Both the position numbers and the translations under genes were made by a program. Of a DNA stretch of 64,000 nucleotides, positions 50,856-62,918 are shown one piece after another (the first letter of the stretch is position 1; every line of letters starts with the position of its first letter). Source of the stretch: Nocardioides glacieisoli. GTDB lineage: Bacteria; Actinomycetota; Actinomycetes; Propionibacteriales; Nocardioidaceae. The notes under the pieces were generated by a model that was not told the origin of the DNA, did not search any database, and was given only the letters and a program-made list of their open reading frames with translations. The stretch covers positions 62,001 to 126,000 of the forward strand of contig NZ_SDWS01000006.1 in the NCBI RefSeq assembly GCF_004137245.1, in the 5' to 3' direction.

Positions 50856-53800
50856 ATGACCCCTCGCCGCCGAATCGGCCGCACCTCGCTCGCGGTCGCA
50901 GCGCTCCTCGCGATCTCCACCCTCACCACGGTCGCCTCGCCGGCCACCGCCGAGCCGGAGAGCCCCGGGCTCGCCCCGGACGCGATCCGCACCTTCGGCG
51001 ACGCCGTCGCCGGTCTCCCCGACCGCGACGTCCGCGCCTCCGTCGCACCGCTGGCAGGTCAGCTGGCCGCAGCGAAGACCCTCGGCGCCGACGTGCGCTG
51101 GAACGCGTTCGGCACGCCTGCGTCGATCCTTCCCGACGACGGGAGCCTGGGCAGCGCGACCGGTGACGCGGCCACCAGCGCCCGGTCCTGGCTGGGCGAC
51201 CACGCGGCCACGTTCGGCCTCACGCGCGCAGCGGTGGACGCACTCGAGCTGGTGAACGTGCAGCGCATGGCCCGCACGGACGGCGTCGCCGTGCTGCTCC
51301 GCCAGCGCTTCGGCGGACTCCCGGCCGCCGCCGGCGGGCTCGTCACCGTCGGGATCGCCCGCGGCGAGGTCGCCTTCGTCTCGTCCTCCCTCACGCGCAC
51401 CCCCGCGGACGCGTCGCCTGCTGCGGCCACCCTCACTCCCGTCCAGGCGTGGGCCAGGGCCGCGACCGACGCCGGTGAGGCGGTCGGCGCCCTCGCGGAG
51501 GTGCTGAGCTCCCGCTCCGGCGGCTGGACCCGCCTCGAGGTCCCGGGCTTCGCGCAGGAGCAGCAGGTGCGCCTGCGGGCGCTCGCCCTCACTGACGGGT
51601 CCGTGCGGCCGGTCTTCGAGGCCAACGTCGTGCAGGTCGCCGGCGCCGAGGCCAAGGCGTACACCTCCTTCGTGGACGCGGTGAGCGGCGAGATCCTCGT
51701 GCGGCGCAACCAGCAGGACCACGCCGAGGTCCAGAAGCTGTTCACGGGCTCGTTCCCGCCGGGGTCGACCACCTGCGGCATCAAGCACCCGTTCGAGCTC
51801 GACGACGACGCGACGCGCCAGGTCCTCGCGGTCGCCGTCGGACTGCCCACCGACGACCTCGTCGTCAAGCTCTGGCGCGGTGACGAGCTGCTCGCGTCGG
51901 GCGACCTGGCCACCAACCCCGAGCTGCTGACGTACGCCGCAGAGGCCATCCCCGCCGGTACGTACTCCGTGCAGGTCTGCCCCTTCGACGCCTCCACCCT
52001 GCTGGGTCAGTACTCCGTGACCGTCCGCACGAGCGACACCGCTCCCCCGGCGCCCGGCGGCCTGCCCGTGGCGCAGTGGCGCTGGTTCCTCGCCAATCCC
52101 GAGCTCAACGGTCCCGAGGCCGTCTCCGACAACTCGTCGGTCGGCTGCTGGACCCTGGGCGGCGAGGACTGCACGGTCCCGCCCGGCGCGCTCGCGAACC
52201 CGTCGTCGGTCGGGGCGTGGGACACCGTGGGCGGGAAGCCCACCCTCACCTCGATCGGCAACAACGCGAACACGCACGAGGCGTGGCTGAGCCCGCTGAC
52301 CCCGGGCGGGCTGTTCCAGGCGCCGTACTCGCCGACCCGCGACTACACTCAGGACTTCACCGACGCCTGGAACGACTCCGGGTGCGACCCGACCGAGCTC
52401 GTGCCCGGCGGCAACGACGTCGTGGCGTCGGTCACCAACCTGTTCGCGGCACACAACCGCATGCACGACTACAGCTACTACCTCGGTTTCACCGAGGCGA
52501 ACTACAACATGCAGGTCGACAACTTCGACCGCGGCGGCGTCGGGGGTGACCCCGAGGTCGGCAACGCCCAGGCCGGCGCCATCGGCGGCCTGCAGAGCGG
52601 GCTGGGACGCGACAACGCCAACCAGATCACCCTGCAGGACGGCACCCCCGGCATCACCAACCAGTACCTCTTCCAGCCCATCGCGGGCGCCTTCTACGCG
52701 CCCTGCACCGACGGCGGCCTCGACATGGGGATCGTCGGCCACGAGTACACGCACGCCATCACCAACCGCATGGTCGGCGGCCCCGACGAGGGCCTGACGT
52801 CCGAGCAGGGCGGCGCGATGGGCGAGTCGTGGGGCGACCTGGTCGCCGGTGAGTACCAGTTCAGCCACGGCTACGACAACGGCGGCAACATCTGGGCCGT
52901 CGGTGCCTACGCCACCGGCAACCTCACCACCGCCATCCGTGACTACGCCATCAACCGCAACCCGCTGAACTTCTCCAACTACGGGTTCGACAGCACCGGC
53001 CCCGAGGTGCACTCGGACGGCGAGATCTGGAACGGGACGATGTGGGAGGTGCGCCAGGCGCTGGTCGAGAAGTACGACGCCCAGTTCCCGTACGCCGACC
53101 GGGCCCTGCAGGTCGCCTGTGCGCAGGCGACCCCGTCGAGCACGCCACGACCCGTCGACCAGTGCCCCGGCAATCGCCGCTGGGTCCAGCTGATGTTCGA
53201 CTCCTACCTCCTGCAGCAGGGAGCGACGTCGATGGTCGACGCCCGCAACGCCCTGATCGCAGCGGACGAGATGCGCTTCGGTGGCGCCAACCGCGCCGAG
53301 ATCTGGAACGCGTTCGCGCGGCGCGGCCTCGGCGCCACCGCGTCGACCCCCGACGCCGATGCCCACGAGGTCGTGCCCAGCTTCGCCTCACCGGTCACGC
53401 CGAACCAGCAGGTCACCTTTGCCGCTCCGGCGGGGACCAAGATCTACGTCGGCGACTACGAGGCCCGGGTGACGCCGGTGGCCGACACGGTCGCGCAGAG
53501 CGAGCTGCCGGCGACGGCCGACTTCACCGCCGGCCGCTACCGGATGGTCGCGGTCTCGCCCGACCGGGGCGCCGTCCGCTTCGACATGGACGTGCCCGCG
53601 GGTGGGGGCAGCCGGACGGTGACCGTTCCTGACAACGGCACCAACCTCGCCGGGGCCGCCGCTGGAGGCAGCGTGCTCGGGTCGAGCCCCGGCTCGCGCA
53701 ACTCGGACTTCCTCATCGACGGCACGGAGGAGACCAACTGGGCCGGCGTCGTCGCGGACCCGACGAGCGTGGACGAGGCCCCGCCGACGGTGTCGGTCGA

Positions 53801-54698
53801 CCTCGCCGGCGGCACCCACACCGTGCGGCGGGTGGCGGTGAGCGCGATGCTCACGCCTGCGCCTGCCTCGGACGACCCGGTCCCGCTGCTCGCCGACGCC
53901 GACGAGGACCCGGACTCCGGGTCGCGCTTCACCGCGCTGCGGCAGTTCGCCCTCGAGGCGTGCACCGCCGACTGCGGCGCGCCGGGTGCCACGTGGACGC
54001 GGTTCTACACCTCGCCCGACGACGCCTTCCCGGCCCAGCGACCGCGCCCGGTGGCCCCCGACCTGACCCTGCGGTCGTTCGACGTGCCCGACACCGACGC
54101 CGCGGCAGTGCGCCTGGTCGCGCTGGAGAACCAGTGCAGCGGCTTCGCCGGGTACGCCGGTGAGCAGGACGAGGACCCGCTGAACGACACGGACTGCAAG
54201 GCCGCGTCCGACCGCGACAGCATCGTGCACGCCAGCGAGCTGCAGGTGTTCGCCACCGAGCTCCCCGCCGGCAGCCAGCCGACGCCGAGCACGGGCGTCG
54301 GCACCGGGCAGGGCACGGGGTCGACGTCGGGCACCACCGGCACCGGCACCGGCACCGGCACCGGGCCCGGCACCGGCACGACCACGGGGGCCGCGGCCAC
54401 CCGCATCCGGATGATCGTCAAGCGGGCCTTCCAGACCGCGAAGAAGCCGGCTCCGGTGCTGTTCCTGACGATCCGCTCCGGGGTCGAGAAGGAGGCGGGG
54501 AAGTTCGTCGTCCGCATCAACACGAAGAAGTACCGGGTGGTCCGGACCGCCGATGGGACGGCTCGCATCAAGGTGAAGAAGTCCCGCCTCCGCCCGGGTC
54601 GCAACACCGTGCGCGTCCGGTTCGTGCCCACGGACGCGACGGCGTTCACCTCCTCGAAGACGCGGCTGCGTCGGATCACCGTCGCGAAGAGCGGCTGA
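50856..54698 (+). CDS. Secreted M36 (fungalysin-type) metallopeptidase
   Basis: The 1280 residues begin with a signal peptide (TSLAVAALLAISTLTTVASPATA, with an Arg-rich start). An FTP-like propeptide follows, then the M36 catalytic domain with HEYTH (His629, Glu630, His633) and the third zinc ligand in GESWGD (Glu657). After the catalytic domain come a beta-sandwich resembling F5/8-type folds (SDFLIDGTEETNWAGV), a Thr/Gly linker built from hexanucleotide repeats, and an Ig-like tail with VRIKVKKSRLRPGRNTV-type sequence. It is exported and probably degrades external protein. It has no evident link to the glycogen genes on both sides. Confidence 0.88.
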   Translation: MTPRRRIGRTSLAVAALLAISTLTTVASPATAEPESPGLAPDAIRTFGDAVAGLPDRDVRASVAPLAGQLAAAKTLGADVRWNAFGTPASILPDDGSLGSATGDAATSARSWLGDHAATFGLTRAAVDALELVNVQRMARTDGVAVLLRQRFGGLPAAAGGLVTVGIARGEVAFVSSSLTRTPADASPAAATLTPVQAWARAATDAGEAVGALAEVLSSRSGGWTRLEVPGFAQEQQVRLRALALTDGSVRPVFEANVVQVAGAEAKAYTSFVDAVSGEILVRRNQQDHAEVQKLFTGSFPPGSTTCGIKHPFELDDDATRQVLAVAVGLPTDDLVVKLWRGDELLASGDLATNPELLTYAAEAIPAGTYSVQVCPFDASTLLGQYSVTVRTSDTAPPAPGGLPVAQWRWFLANPELNGPEAVSDNSSVGCWTLGGEDCTVPPGALANPSSVGAWDTVGGKPTLTSIGNNANTHEAWLSPLTPGGLFQAPYSPTRDYTQDFTDAWNDSGCDPTELVPGGNDVVASVTNLFAAHNRMHDYSYYLGFTEANYNMQVDNFDRGGVGGDPEVGNAQAGAIGGLQSGLGRDNANQITLQDGTPGITNQYLFQPIAGAFYAPCTDGGLDMGIVGHEYTHAITNRMVGGPDEGLTSEQGGAMGESWGDLVAGEYQFSHGYDNGGNIWAVGAYATGNLTTAIRDYAINRNPLNFSNYGFDSTGPEVHSDGEIWNGTMWEVRQALVEKYDAQFPYADRALQVACAQATPSSTPRPVDQCPGNRRWVQLMFDSYLLQQGATSMVDARNALIAADEMRFGGANRAEIWNAFARRGLGATASTPDADAHEVVPSFASPVTPNQQVTFAAPAGTKIYVGDYEARVTPVADTVAQSELPATADFTAGRYRMVAVSPDRGAVRFDMDVPAGGGSRTVTVPDNGTNLAGAAAGGSVLGSSPGSRNSDFLIDGTEETNWAGVVADPTSVDEAPPTVSVDLAGGTHTVRRVAVSAMLTPAPASDDPVPLLADADEDPDSGSRFTALRQFALEACTADCGAPGATWTRFYTSPDDAFPAQRPRPVAPDLTLRSFDVPDTDAAAVRLVALENQCSGFAGYAGEQDEDPLNDTDCKAASDRDSIVHASELQVFATELPAGSQPTPSTGVGTGQGTGSTSGTTGTGTGTGTGPGTGTTTGAAATRIRMIVKRAFQTAKKPAPVLFLTIRSGVEKEAGKFVVRINTKKYRVVRTADGTARIKVKKSRLRPGRNTVRVRFVPTDATAFTSSKTRLRRITVAKSG

Positions 54699-54729
54699 CC
54701 ACGACACAGCACACGAGACAACCGTCCGA

Positions 54730-54777
54730 CCGACCGCGGCCGGGGCCGTCCCAAGGGGTGGCACCGGCCGCGGTCGG
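54730..54777 (+). terminator. Terminator hairpin behind the M36 peptidase gene
   Basis: CCGACCGCGGCCGG (54730-54743) and its exact complement (54764-54777) make a 14-bp stem around a 20-base loop, between the peptidase stop and glgE. It should insulate the glg operon. Confidence 0.75.
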
Positions 54778-54813
54778 CTTGCGTCGGGGCACCGGGTTCG
54801 CAAGTGTGGGGGC

Positions 54814-56787
54814 ATGGTCGGACGCATACCCGTGATGGATGTTTCACCCGTCGTCGACCTCGGTCGACTGTCGGCGAAGGCCACCGTCGGAGAGCCGATG
54901 CCAGTGCGCGCCGCGGTCTTCCGCGAGGGCCACGACCAGCTGGCGGCCGAGGTGGTGGCGATCGACCCGAAGGGCGTACGACGTGAGCCCGTCCGCATGG
55001 TCGCCGACGGTGAGCAGCCCAACCGCTACGTCGCCCACGTCACGCCCGACGTCGAGGGTGAGTGGACCTTCGAGATCCACTCCTGGTCCGACCCGATCGG
55101 GACCTGGCAGCACGACGCCGGCATCAAGATCCCGGCCGGCGTCGACGTCGAGCTGATGTTCACCGAGGCCCGGCTGCTGCTGGAGCGCGTCGCGGCGGGT
55201 GAGAAGCCCCTCGACCAGCAGTCCGCGGCCCTCGTCAAGGGCGCCATCGCTGCCGCGTCCGACACCGAGCGCCCGGCCGGAGCGCGCCTCGCCGCGCTCC
55301 AGGACCCCGAGCTGGGCGCCGTCCTGCTCGCCCACCCGCTGCGCGAGCTGACCTCGATCAGCGGTCCCTACCGCTTCCGCGCCGACCGCACGCGTGCGCT
55401 CTTCGGCAGCTGGTACGAGTTCTTCCCACGCTCCGAGGGCGCGACCCGCGACGAGAAGACCGGCAAGGTCACCTCCGGCACGTTCGTCACCGCCACCGAG
55501 CGGCTGGACCGGGTGGCGGAGATGGGCTTCGACGTCCTCTACCTGCCGCCGATCCACCCCATCGGCGAGCTGAACCGCAAGGGCCCCAACAACACGCTGA
55601 CCCCCGGCCCCGACGACCCCGGCTCGCCGTGGGCGATCGGCAGCAAGGACGGCGGGCACGACGCGATCCACCCCGAGCTCGGCACGTTCGAGGACTTCGA
55701 CGCGTTCGTCGCGCGCGCCCACGAGCTGGGCCTCGAGGTCGCCCTCGACCTCGCGCTCCAGTGCGCACCCGACCACCCCTGGGTGACCACGCACCCGCAG
55801 TTCTTCACCACGCGCGCCGACGGCACCATCGCGTACGCCGAGAACCCGCCGAAGAAGTACCAGGACATCTACCCGATGAACTTCGACAACGACCCCGCGG
55901 GTGTGTGCCGCGAGGTGCTGCGGGTCGTGAAGCTCTGGATGTCCCACGGCGTGCGGATCTTCCGTGTCGACAACCCCCACACCAAGCCCCTCGCCTTCTG
56001 GGAGTGGCTGCTGGCGGAGGTGCGGCGCACGGACCCCGACGTGCTCTTCCTCTCGGAGGCCTTCACCAAGCCCGCGATGATGCACGGGCTCGGTGCGGTG
56101 GGCTACCACCAGAGCTACACCTACTTCACCTGGCGCACCGGCAAGCGCGAGATCGAGGACTACCTCGTCGAGGTGTCGCGCGAGTCCGACCACCTGATGC
56201 GGCCGAACTTCTTCGTCAACACCCCCGACATCCTCCACGCCTACCTGCAGTACGGCGGTCCGGCGGCGTTCAAGGTGCGCGCCGCCCTCGCGGCCACGGG
56301 ATCGCCCAGCTGGGGGGTGTACGCCGGCTACGAGCTGTTCGAGCACGTCGCGGTCAAGCCCGGCTCGGAGGAGTACCTGGACTCGGAGAAGTACCAGGTC
56401 CGGATCCGCGACTGGAAGAAGCACGACGCCGAGGGCACCACGCTCGCGCCGTACATCACGCGGCTCAACGAGATCCGCCGTCAGCACCCGGCGCTCCAGC
56501 TGCTGCGCAACGTGACGATCCACCACTCCGACGACGACCAGGTGCTGGTCTTCAGCAAGAAGCACGAGGGGGATGTCGTCATCACGGTGATCAACCTCGA
56601 CCCGCACGGCACCCGCGAGACGATGATCCACCTCGACATGCCCGCGCTGGGCCTCAGCTGGCACGACTCGTTCGTCGCCCACGACGAGATCACCGGCGAG
56701 GACTGGAGCTGGCACCAGCACAACTACGTCCGTCTCGACCCCGGCCACGAGCCTGCCCACGTCATCAGTGTCAGGAGCCCCCGTTGA
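54814..56787 (+). CDS. glgE: Alpha-1,4-glucan:maltose-1-phosphate maltosyltransferase GlgE
   Basis: The 657-residue GH13 enzyme adds maltosyl units from maltose-1-phosphate to the non-reducing end of an alpha-1,4-glucan. The nucleophile is Asp386 in FRVDNPHTKP and the acid/base Glu415 in LSEAFTKP. FEFFPRSEG-like WYEFFPRSEGATRD, KDGGHDAIHPELGTFEDFDAFV and GNPPKKYQDIYPMNFDND-like NPPKKYQDIYPMNF are GlgE hallmarks. The first ~100 residues form an Ig-like N domain. The first gene of the glgE-treS-mak-glgB operon; the stop overlaps the TTG start of treS. Confidence 0.96.
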   Translation: MVGRIPVMDVSPVVDLGRLSAKATVGEPMPVRAAVFREGHDQLAAEVVAIDPKGVRREPVRMVADGEQPNRYVAHVTPDVEGEWTFEIHSWSDPIGTWQHDAGIKIPAGVDVELMFTEARLLLERVAAGEKPLDQQSAALVKGAIAAASDTERPAGARLAALQDPELGAVLLAHPLRELTSISGPYRFRADRTRALFGSWYEFFPRSEGATRDEKTGKVTSGTFVTATERLDRVAEMGFDVLYLPPIHPIGELNRKGPNNTLTPGPDDPGSPWAIGSKDGGHDAIHPELGTFEDFDAFVARAHELGLEVALDLALQCAPDHPWVTTHPQFFTTRADGTIAYAENPPKKYQDIYPMNFDNDPAGVCREVLRVVKLWMSHGVRIFRVDNPHTKPLAFWEWLLAEVRRTDPDVLFLSEAFTKPAMMHGLGAVGYHQSYTYFTWRTGKREIEDYLVEVSRESDHLMRPNFFVNTPDILHAYLQYGGPAAFKVRAALAATGSPSWGVYAGYELFEHVAVKPGSEEYLDSEKYQVRIRDWKKHDAEGTTLAPYITRLNEIRRQHPALQLLRNVTIHHSDDDQVLVFSKKHEGDVVITVINLDPHGTRETMIHLDMPALGLSWHDSFVAHDEITGEDWSWHQHNYVRLDPGHEPAHVISVRSPR

Positions 56788-58565
56788 CCGAGCACCCCAC
56801 GTCCGCCCATCACCCCTCGTCGGCACAGATGCCAACCGATGCCGGAGCAGCGACCGCGGTGCTGAACGCCGAGCCCGACTGGTTCCGCACGGCGGTGTTC
56901 TACGAGGTCCTGGTCCGGTCGTTCCGCGACTCCAACGGCGACGGGACCGGCGACTTCAAGGGCCTCATCGAGAAGCTCGACTACCTCGAGTGGCTCGGTG
57001 TCGACTGCCTGTGGGTCCCGCCGTTCTTCACCTCGCCGCTGCGCGACGGTGGCTACGACGTCGCCGACTACAACAACATCCTCCCCGAGTGCGGCAGCGT
57101 CGAGGACTTCCACGAGTTCATCGACGCCTGCCACCAGCGCGGCATCCGGGTGATCATCGACTTCGTCATGAACCACACGAGTGACGCCCACGAGTGGTTC
57201 CAGCAGAGCCGCAGCGACCCCGAGGGTCCCTACGGCGACTTCTACGTCTGGTCCGACACCGACGAGCTCTACCAGGACGCCCGGGTGATCTTCGTCGACA
57301 CCGAGCCGTCCAACTGGACGTGGGACCCGGTGCGCCAGCAGTACTTCTGGCACCGGTTCTTCCACCACCAGCCGGACCTCAACTTCGACAACCCCAAGGT
57401 CCACGACGCGATGCTCGAGTCGATGGCCTTCTGGCTCGACATGGGCCTCGACGGCTTCCGCCTCGACGCCGTGCCGTACCTCTACGAGCGGCCCGGCACC
57501 AACGGCGAGAACCTGCCCGAGACCCACGAGTTCCTCAAGAAGTGCCGCCGCTTCGTCGACGAGAACTACCCCGGTCGGGTGCTGCTCTGCGAGGCCAACC
57601 AGTGGCCGGCCGACGTGGTCGAGTACTTCGGGCCGGAGCAGACGGAGGACGGTCGCTGGATCGGCACGGAGTGCCACATGGCGTTCCACTTCCCCGTGAT
57701 GCCACGCATCTTCATGGCCGTGCGGCGCGAGTCGCGCTTCCCGATCTCGGAGATCCTCGAGCAGACGCCGTCGATCCCCGACGGGTGCCAGTGGGGCATC
57801 TTCCTGCGCAACCACGACGAGCTCACCCTCGAGATGGTCACCGACGAGGACCGCGACTACATGTGGTCGGAGTACGCCCACGACCCTCGGATGAAGGCCA
57901 ACATCGGCATCCGCCGCCGCCTCGCCCCGCTGCTCGACAACGACGTCAACCGGATGGAGCTCTTCACCGCGCTCCTGCTCTCGCTGCCCGGCTCCCCCGT
58001 CCTCTACTACGGCGACGAGATCGGGATGGGTGACAACATCTGGCTCGGCGACCGCGACGGGGTGCGTACGCCGATGCAGTGGACGCCCGACCGCAACGCG
58101 GGGTTCTCCTCCGCCACCCCCGGCAAGCTCCACCTGCCGGCGGTCCAGGACCCGATCTACGGCTACCAGTCGGTCAACGTCGAGGCGCAGCTGGAGAACA
58201 GCTCGTCGCTGCTGCACTGGACACGCCGCCTCGTGCACGCACGCCGCCGGCACCCCGCCTTCGGCCTCGGCGACTTCGTCGACCTGGGCGGGTCCAACCC
58301 GAGCGTGCTGTCGTACATCCGCGAGCACTCGCCTGAGGGGTCGGAGGCGGACGGGCGCGACGTGATCCTCTGCGTCAACAACCTGTCGCGCTTCCCGCAG
58401 CCGGTCGAGCTCGACCTGCGCCACTGGGAGGGCATGGTGCCCGTCGAGCTGCTGGGCGGCGTGCCGTTCCCGGCCATCGGCGAGCTGCCCTACCTGCTGA
58501 CCCTCGGGGGCTACGGCTTCCTCTGGTTGCGGCTCACTGATCCCAACCAGGGGGTGGAGGGATGA
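56784..58565 (+). CDS. treS: Trehalose synthase TreS
   Basis: TreS interconverts trehalose and maltose. The 593 residues have FRTAVFYEVLVRSFRDSNGDG, DFVMNHTSDAHEWFQQSR, the nucleophile Asp228 in GFRLDAVPYLYE, VLLCEANQWPADV with the acid Glu, and FLRNHDELTLEMVT, the standard TreS set. A TTG at 56784 is chosen as the start: it overlaps the glgE stop (TTGA) and AGGAG lies 7 nt before it. An ATG at 56829 would shorten the protein by 15 residues. The stop overlaps the maltokinase ATG (ATGA). Confidence 0.95.
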   Translation: MTEHPTSAHHPSSAQMPTDAGAATAVLNAEPDWFRTAVFYEVLVRSFRDSNGDGTGDFKGLIEKLDYLEWLGVDCLWVPPFFTSPLRDGGYDVADYNNILPECGSVEDFHEFIDACHQRGIRVIIDFVMNHTSDAHEWFQQSRSDPEGPYGDFYVWSDTDELYQDARVIFVDTEPSNWTWDPVRQQYFWHRFFHHQPDLNFDNPKVHDAMLESMAFWLDMGLDGFRLDAVPYLYERPGTNGENLPETHEFLKKCRRFVDENYPGRVLLCEANQWPADVVEYFGPEQTEDGRWIGTECHMAFHFPVMPRIFMAVRRESRFPISEILEQTPSIPDGCQWGIFLRNHDELTLEMVTDEDRDYMWSEYAHDPRMKANIGIRRRLAPLLDNDVNRMELFTALLLSLPGSPVLYYGDEIGMGDNIWLGDRDGVRTPMQWTPDRNAGFSSATPGKLHLPAVQDPIYGYQSVNVEAQLENSSSLLHWTRRLVHARRRHPAFGLGDFVDLGGSNPSVLSYIREHSPEGSEADGRDVILCVNNLSRFPQPVELDLRHWEGMVPVELLGGVPFPAIGELPYLLTLGGYGFLWLRLTDPNQGVEG

Positions 58566-59979
58566 CCATCCCCCACGACCAGCTCCGTGGCCTGATCGAC
58601 CACGCGCGGTGGTTCGGCGGCAAGGGTCGCGAGTGGACGCTGGCCGGCGTGCGACGCGTGGGCGAGCTGCCCGACGCGCCCGACGGCCTCCACGTGACGA
58701 TCGACCTGGCCGAGATCGCCTACGACGACGGGACGACGGACTACTACCAGCTGCCGCTCGCCCTCTACGCCGAGCCCCAGGACCGCCTCTCGCACGCGCT
58801 CGTCGGCGAGTGGGACGACGAGGACCACGGCTACGCCTACGTCTACGACGCGCTCCACGACCGCGAGTCGATGGCCTTGTGGCTGGCGGCGTTCGCCGCG
58901 CACGGCGTCGACCCCGCGCGTCACCACGACGTGCGCGGGGAGCTGATGTTCCACCGGCTCCCGGGTCACGACCTCGACATCGAGGCCCACTCCACGCTCT
59001 TCTCCGGCGAGCAGTCCAACTCCTCGGTCGCCTTCGGCGAGGACGCGCTGATGAAGGTGTTCCGCAAGGTGACGCCGGGCGTGAACCCCGACATCGCGAT
59101 CCACCAGGTGCTCACCGAGGCCGGCTCCACCCACGTCGCCGCTCTCTACGGCTGGCTCGACCTCGTCGACGACGACGCCGACGGGACGAACTCGACCATC
59201 CAGCTGGCGATGCTCCAGCAGTTCCTCCGCACCGCGAGCGACGGCTGGGACCTGGCCCTCGCCAGCGTGCGCAACCTGTTCGCCGAGGCCGACCTGCACG
59301 CCGACGAGGTCGGCGGCGACTTCGCCGGCGAGGCCGCCCGGCTGGGCACCGCGCTCGCCGAGGTGCACGCCGACCTGGCCGAGCACTTCCCGGTCGAGCA
59401 GCGCGGCGCCGACGCGGCGTCCGCCCTGGCCGACGCGATGGCGGGCCGGCTCGACGCCGCGCTCGACGTCGTACCCGACCTGGCGCCGTACGCCGACTCC
59501 CTGCGCGCGACCTTCGGACGACTGCGCGAGCTCGACGGGATCGACGTCCAGCAGGTGCACGGCGACCTGCACCTCGGCCAGACCCTGCGCACGGTCAAGG
59601 GCTGGAAGATCGTCGACTTCGAGGGCGAGCCCGCCAAGCCGCTCGCCGAGCGCCTGCTGCCCGACTCGGTGTGGCGCGACGTGGCCGGGATGATCCGCTC
59701 GTTCGACTACGCGCCCCGCGTGGTGGCGATGACCGCCGGAGGCGTGGACATCGGCGGGGAGGCCGAGCAGCGCGCCTACCGGGCCTCGGAGTGGGCCGCA
59801 CGCAACCGTGCCGCCTTCCTCGAGGCCTACACCGCCGCGCTGGGTACTGCACTGGACGGCGCGGCCGGCACCCTGCTGGATGCCTACCTCGCCGACAAGG
59901 TGGTCTACGAGGCGGTCTACGAAGCACGCAACCGCCCCGGATGGCTGTCCATCCCCCTGGCTGCACTCGAGGAGAGCTC

Positions 59980-59983
<4 letters not shown>
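58562..59983 (+). CDS. mak: Maltokinase
   Basis: Maltokinase phosphorylates maltose to maltose-1-phosphate with ATP and feeds GlgE. The 473 residues have the N-terminal cap (RWFGGKGREWTLAGVRRV), DALMKVFRKVTPGVNPDIAIH as ATP loop, QVHGDLHLGQTLRTVKGWKIVDFEGEPAKP with the catalytic Asp and metal site in a kinase-like fold (HGDLHLGQ), and the usual C-terminal helix bundle. It overlaps treS and glgB by 4 nt on either side, so the three products are made together. In some actinobacteria treS and mak are fused; here they are separate. Confidence 0.94.
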
Positions 59984-61872
<1,889 letters not shown>

Positions 61873-61886
61873 CCGGGCCCTGAGCG

Positions 61887-62756
61887 TCAGGTCAGGTGGA
61901 TCATCTCCAGCATCCCCATCAGTGAGTGCGGCATGCCGCCCATCTGGGGGTCGGGGAAGAAGCACATGACGACGTACTGGCCTGCGGGCAGGTCGTAGTC
62001 CACCGTCATGCTCTTCCCGGGGCTGATCGACCCGGTCTCCATCCCGGCCGGCAGGCCCCACGGGGGGTTCCCCTCGTCACCGCTCTGCAAGAACTCGAGC
62101 ACCTGGTCGGTGGTCGTGCCCTCGGCGACCTGCTGGAGGACCACGAAGTGCGGGACACCGGTGGTGGCCTTGTTCTTGAACAGGAAGCTGCCCTTCGCCG
62201 GGAGCGTCGAGGAGCCTCCCCACGACGGGCCCGTCTTCGCGAGGATCCGGCCGTCGGTGCTGGGCGCCGACGACGATCGCTTGGCCCCACGGACCATGAA
62301 CGGCTCACCCATCACGACGCCCCGCTGCCCGATGGAGAACGGGGTGTACGAGCCGGCCCGCGGGAGCACGACCGTGCCTGATCCGCCACCGGCGAACCCC
62401 CCGAGGATCTGGGTGTTGGCCAGGGCGCGCTTGAGCGCCTTGATGTCGTTCTTCGCACCGAACTTGTTGACGTCGGCGGCGAAGTCCTCGCCGTCGTAGC
62501 CGCGCTTGAACATCGCCAGCTCGACGATGCCGTTGCCCTTGACGCTGAGCATCACGCGGCCCGGTCGCAGGCCGTCAGCACCCTTCAGGTTGATGCCCCT
62601 CTTGGTGAGCGTGGCGGAGATGTGGGGCATCGCTGCCCGTGAGGTGGCCGCAGGCGATGCGTTCGCTGTGGTCGGAGCCAGCAGCAGGGGTGTCCCTGCC
62701 AGCGCAGTGGCACACACGGCAGCGAGCACCGCGCGCCGTTTCTTGTGTACGTGCAT
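61887..62756 (-). CDS. Secreted protein with cupredoxin-like C-terminal copper motif
   Basis: The 289 residues start with a twin-basic signal peptide (HVHKKRRAVLAAVCATALAG, cleavage near ANA-S). The middle is beta-rich and unrecognised. The C-terminal 90 residues resemble a cupredoxin: His203 in VPHFVVLQQ, then Cys265, His277 and Met280/282 in YVVMCFFPDPQMGGMPHSLMGM, the usual His-Cys-His-Met order for type 1 copper. It is transcribed away from a multicopper oxidase gene, so a copper or electron-transfer partnership is plausible but not shown. It converges with glgB. ATG 62756 is chosen by the signal peptide. Confidence 0.65.
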   Translation of the reverse strand: MHVHKKRRAVLAAVCATALAGTPLLLAPTTANASPAATSRAAMPHISATLTKRGINLKGADGLRPGRVMLSVKGNGIVELAMFKRGYDGEDFAADVNKFGAKNDIKALKRALANTQILGGFAGGGSGTVVLPRAGSYTPFSIGQRGVVMGEPFMVRGAKRSSSAPSTDGRILAKTGPSWGGSSTLPAKGSFLFKNKATTGVPHFVVLQQVAEGTTTDQVLEFLQSGDEGNPPWGLPAGMETGSISPGKSMTVDYDLPAGQYVVMCFFPDPQMGGMPHSLMGMLEMIHLT

Positions 62757-62918
62757 GAGTGAACCAACCCTTCTCGGTGAGCCATGTCGGCCTCCGTCGG
62801 CACAGCACTCCAGTTCTGGCACGTTCTCGTCGCGACGTCATCCGCAAAACTGTCGATGTCCAGACCACCGCACAAAGCGGGTGGACTCTGCCACGAGGAG
62901 GAGCACACACTCGATCGG

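Noticed and set aside
48180..53366. A 1728-codon minus-strand frame
   Set aside because: Beyond 50762 it is the shadow of the M36 peptidase gene; only the GlgP portion is conserved.
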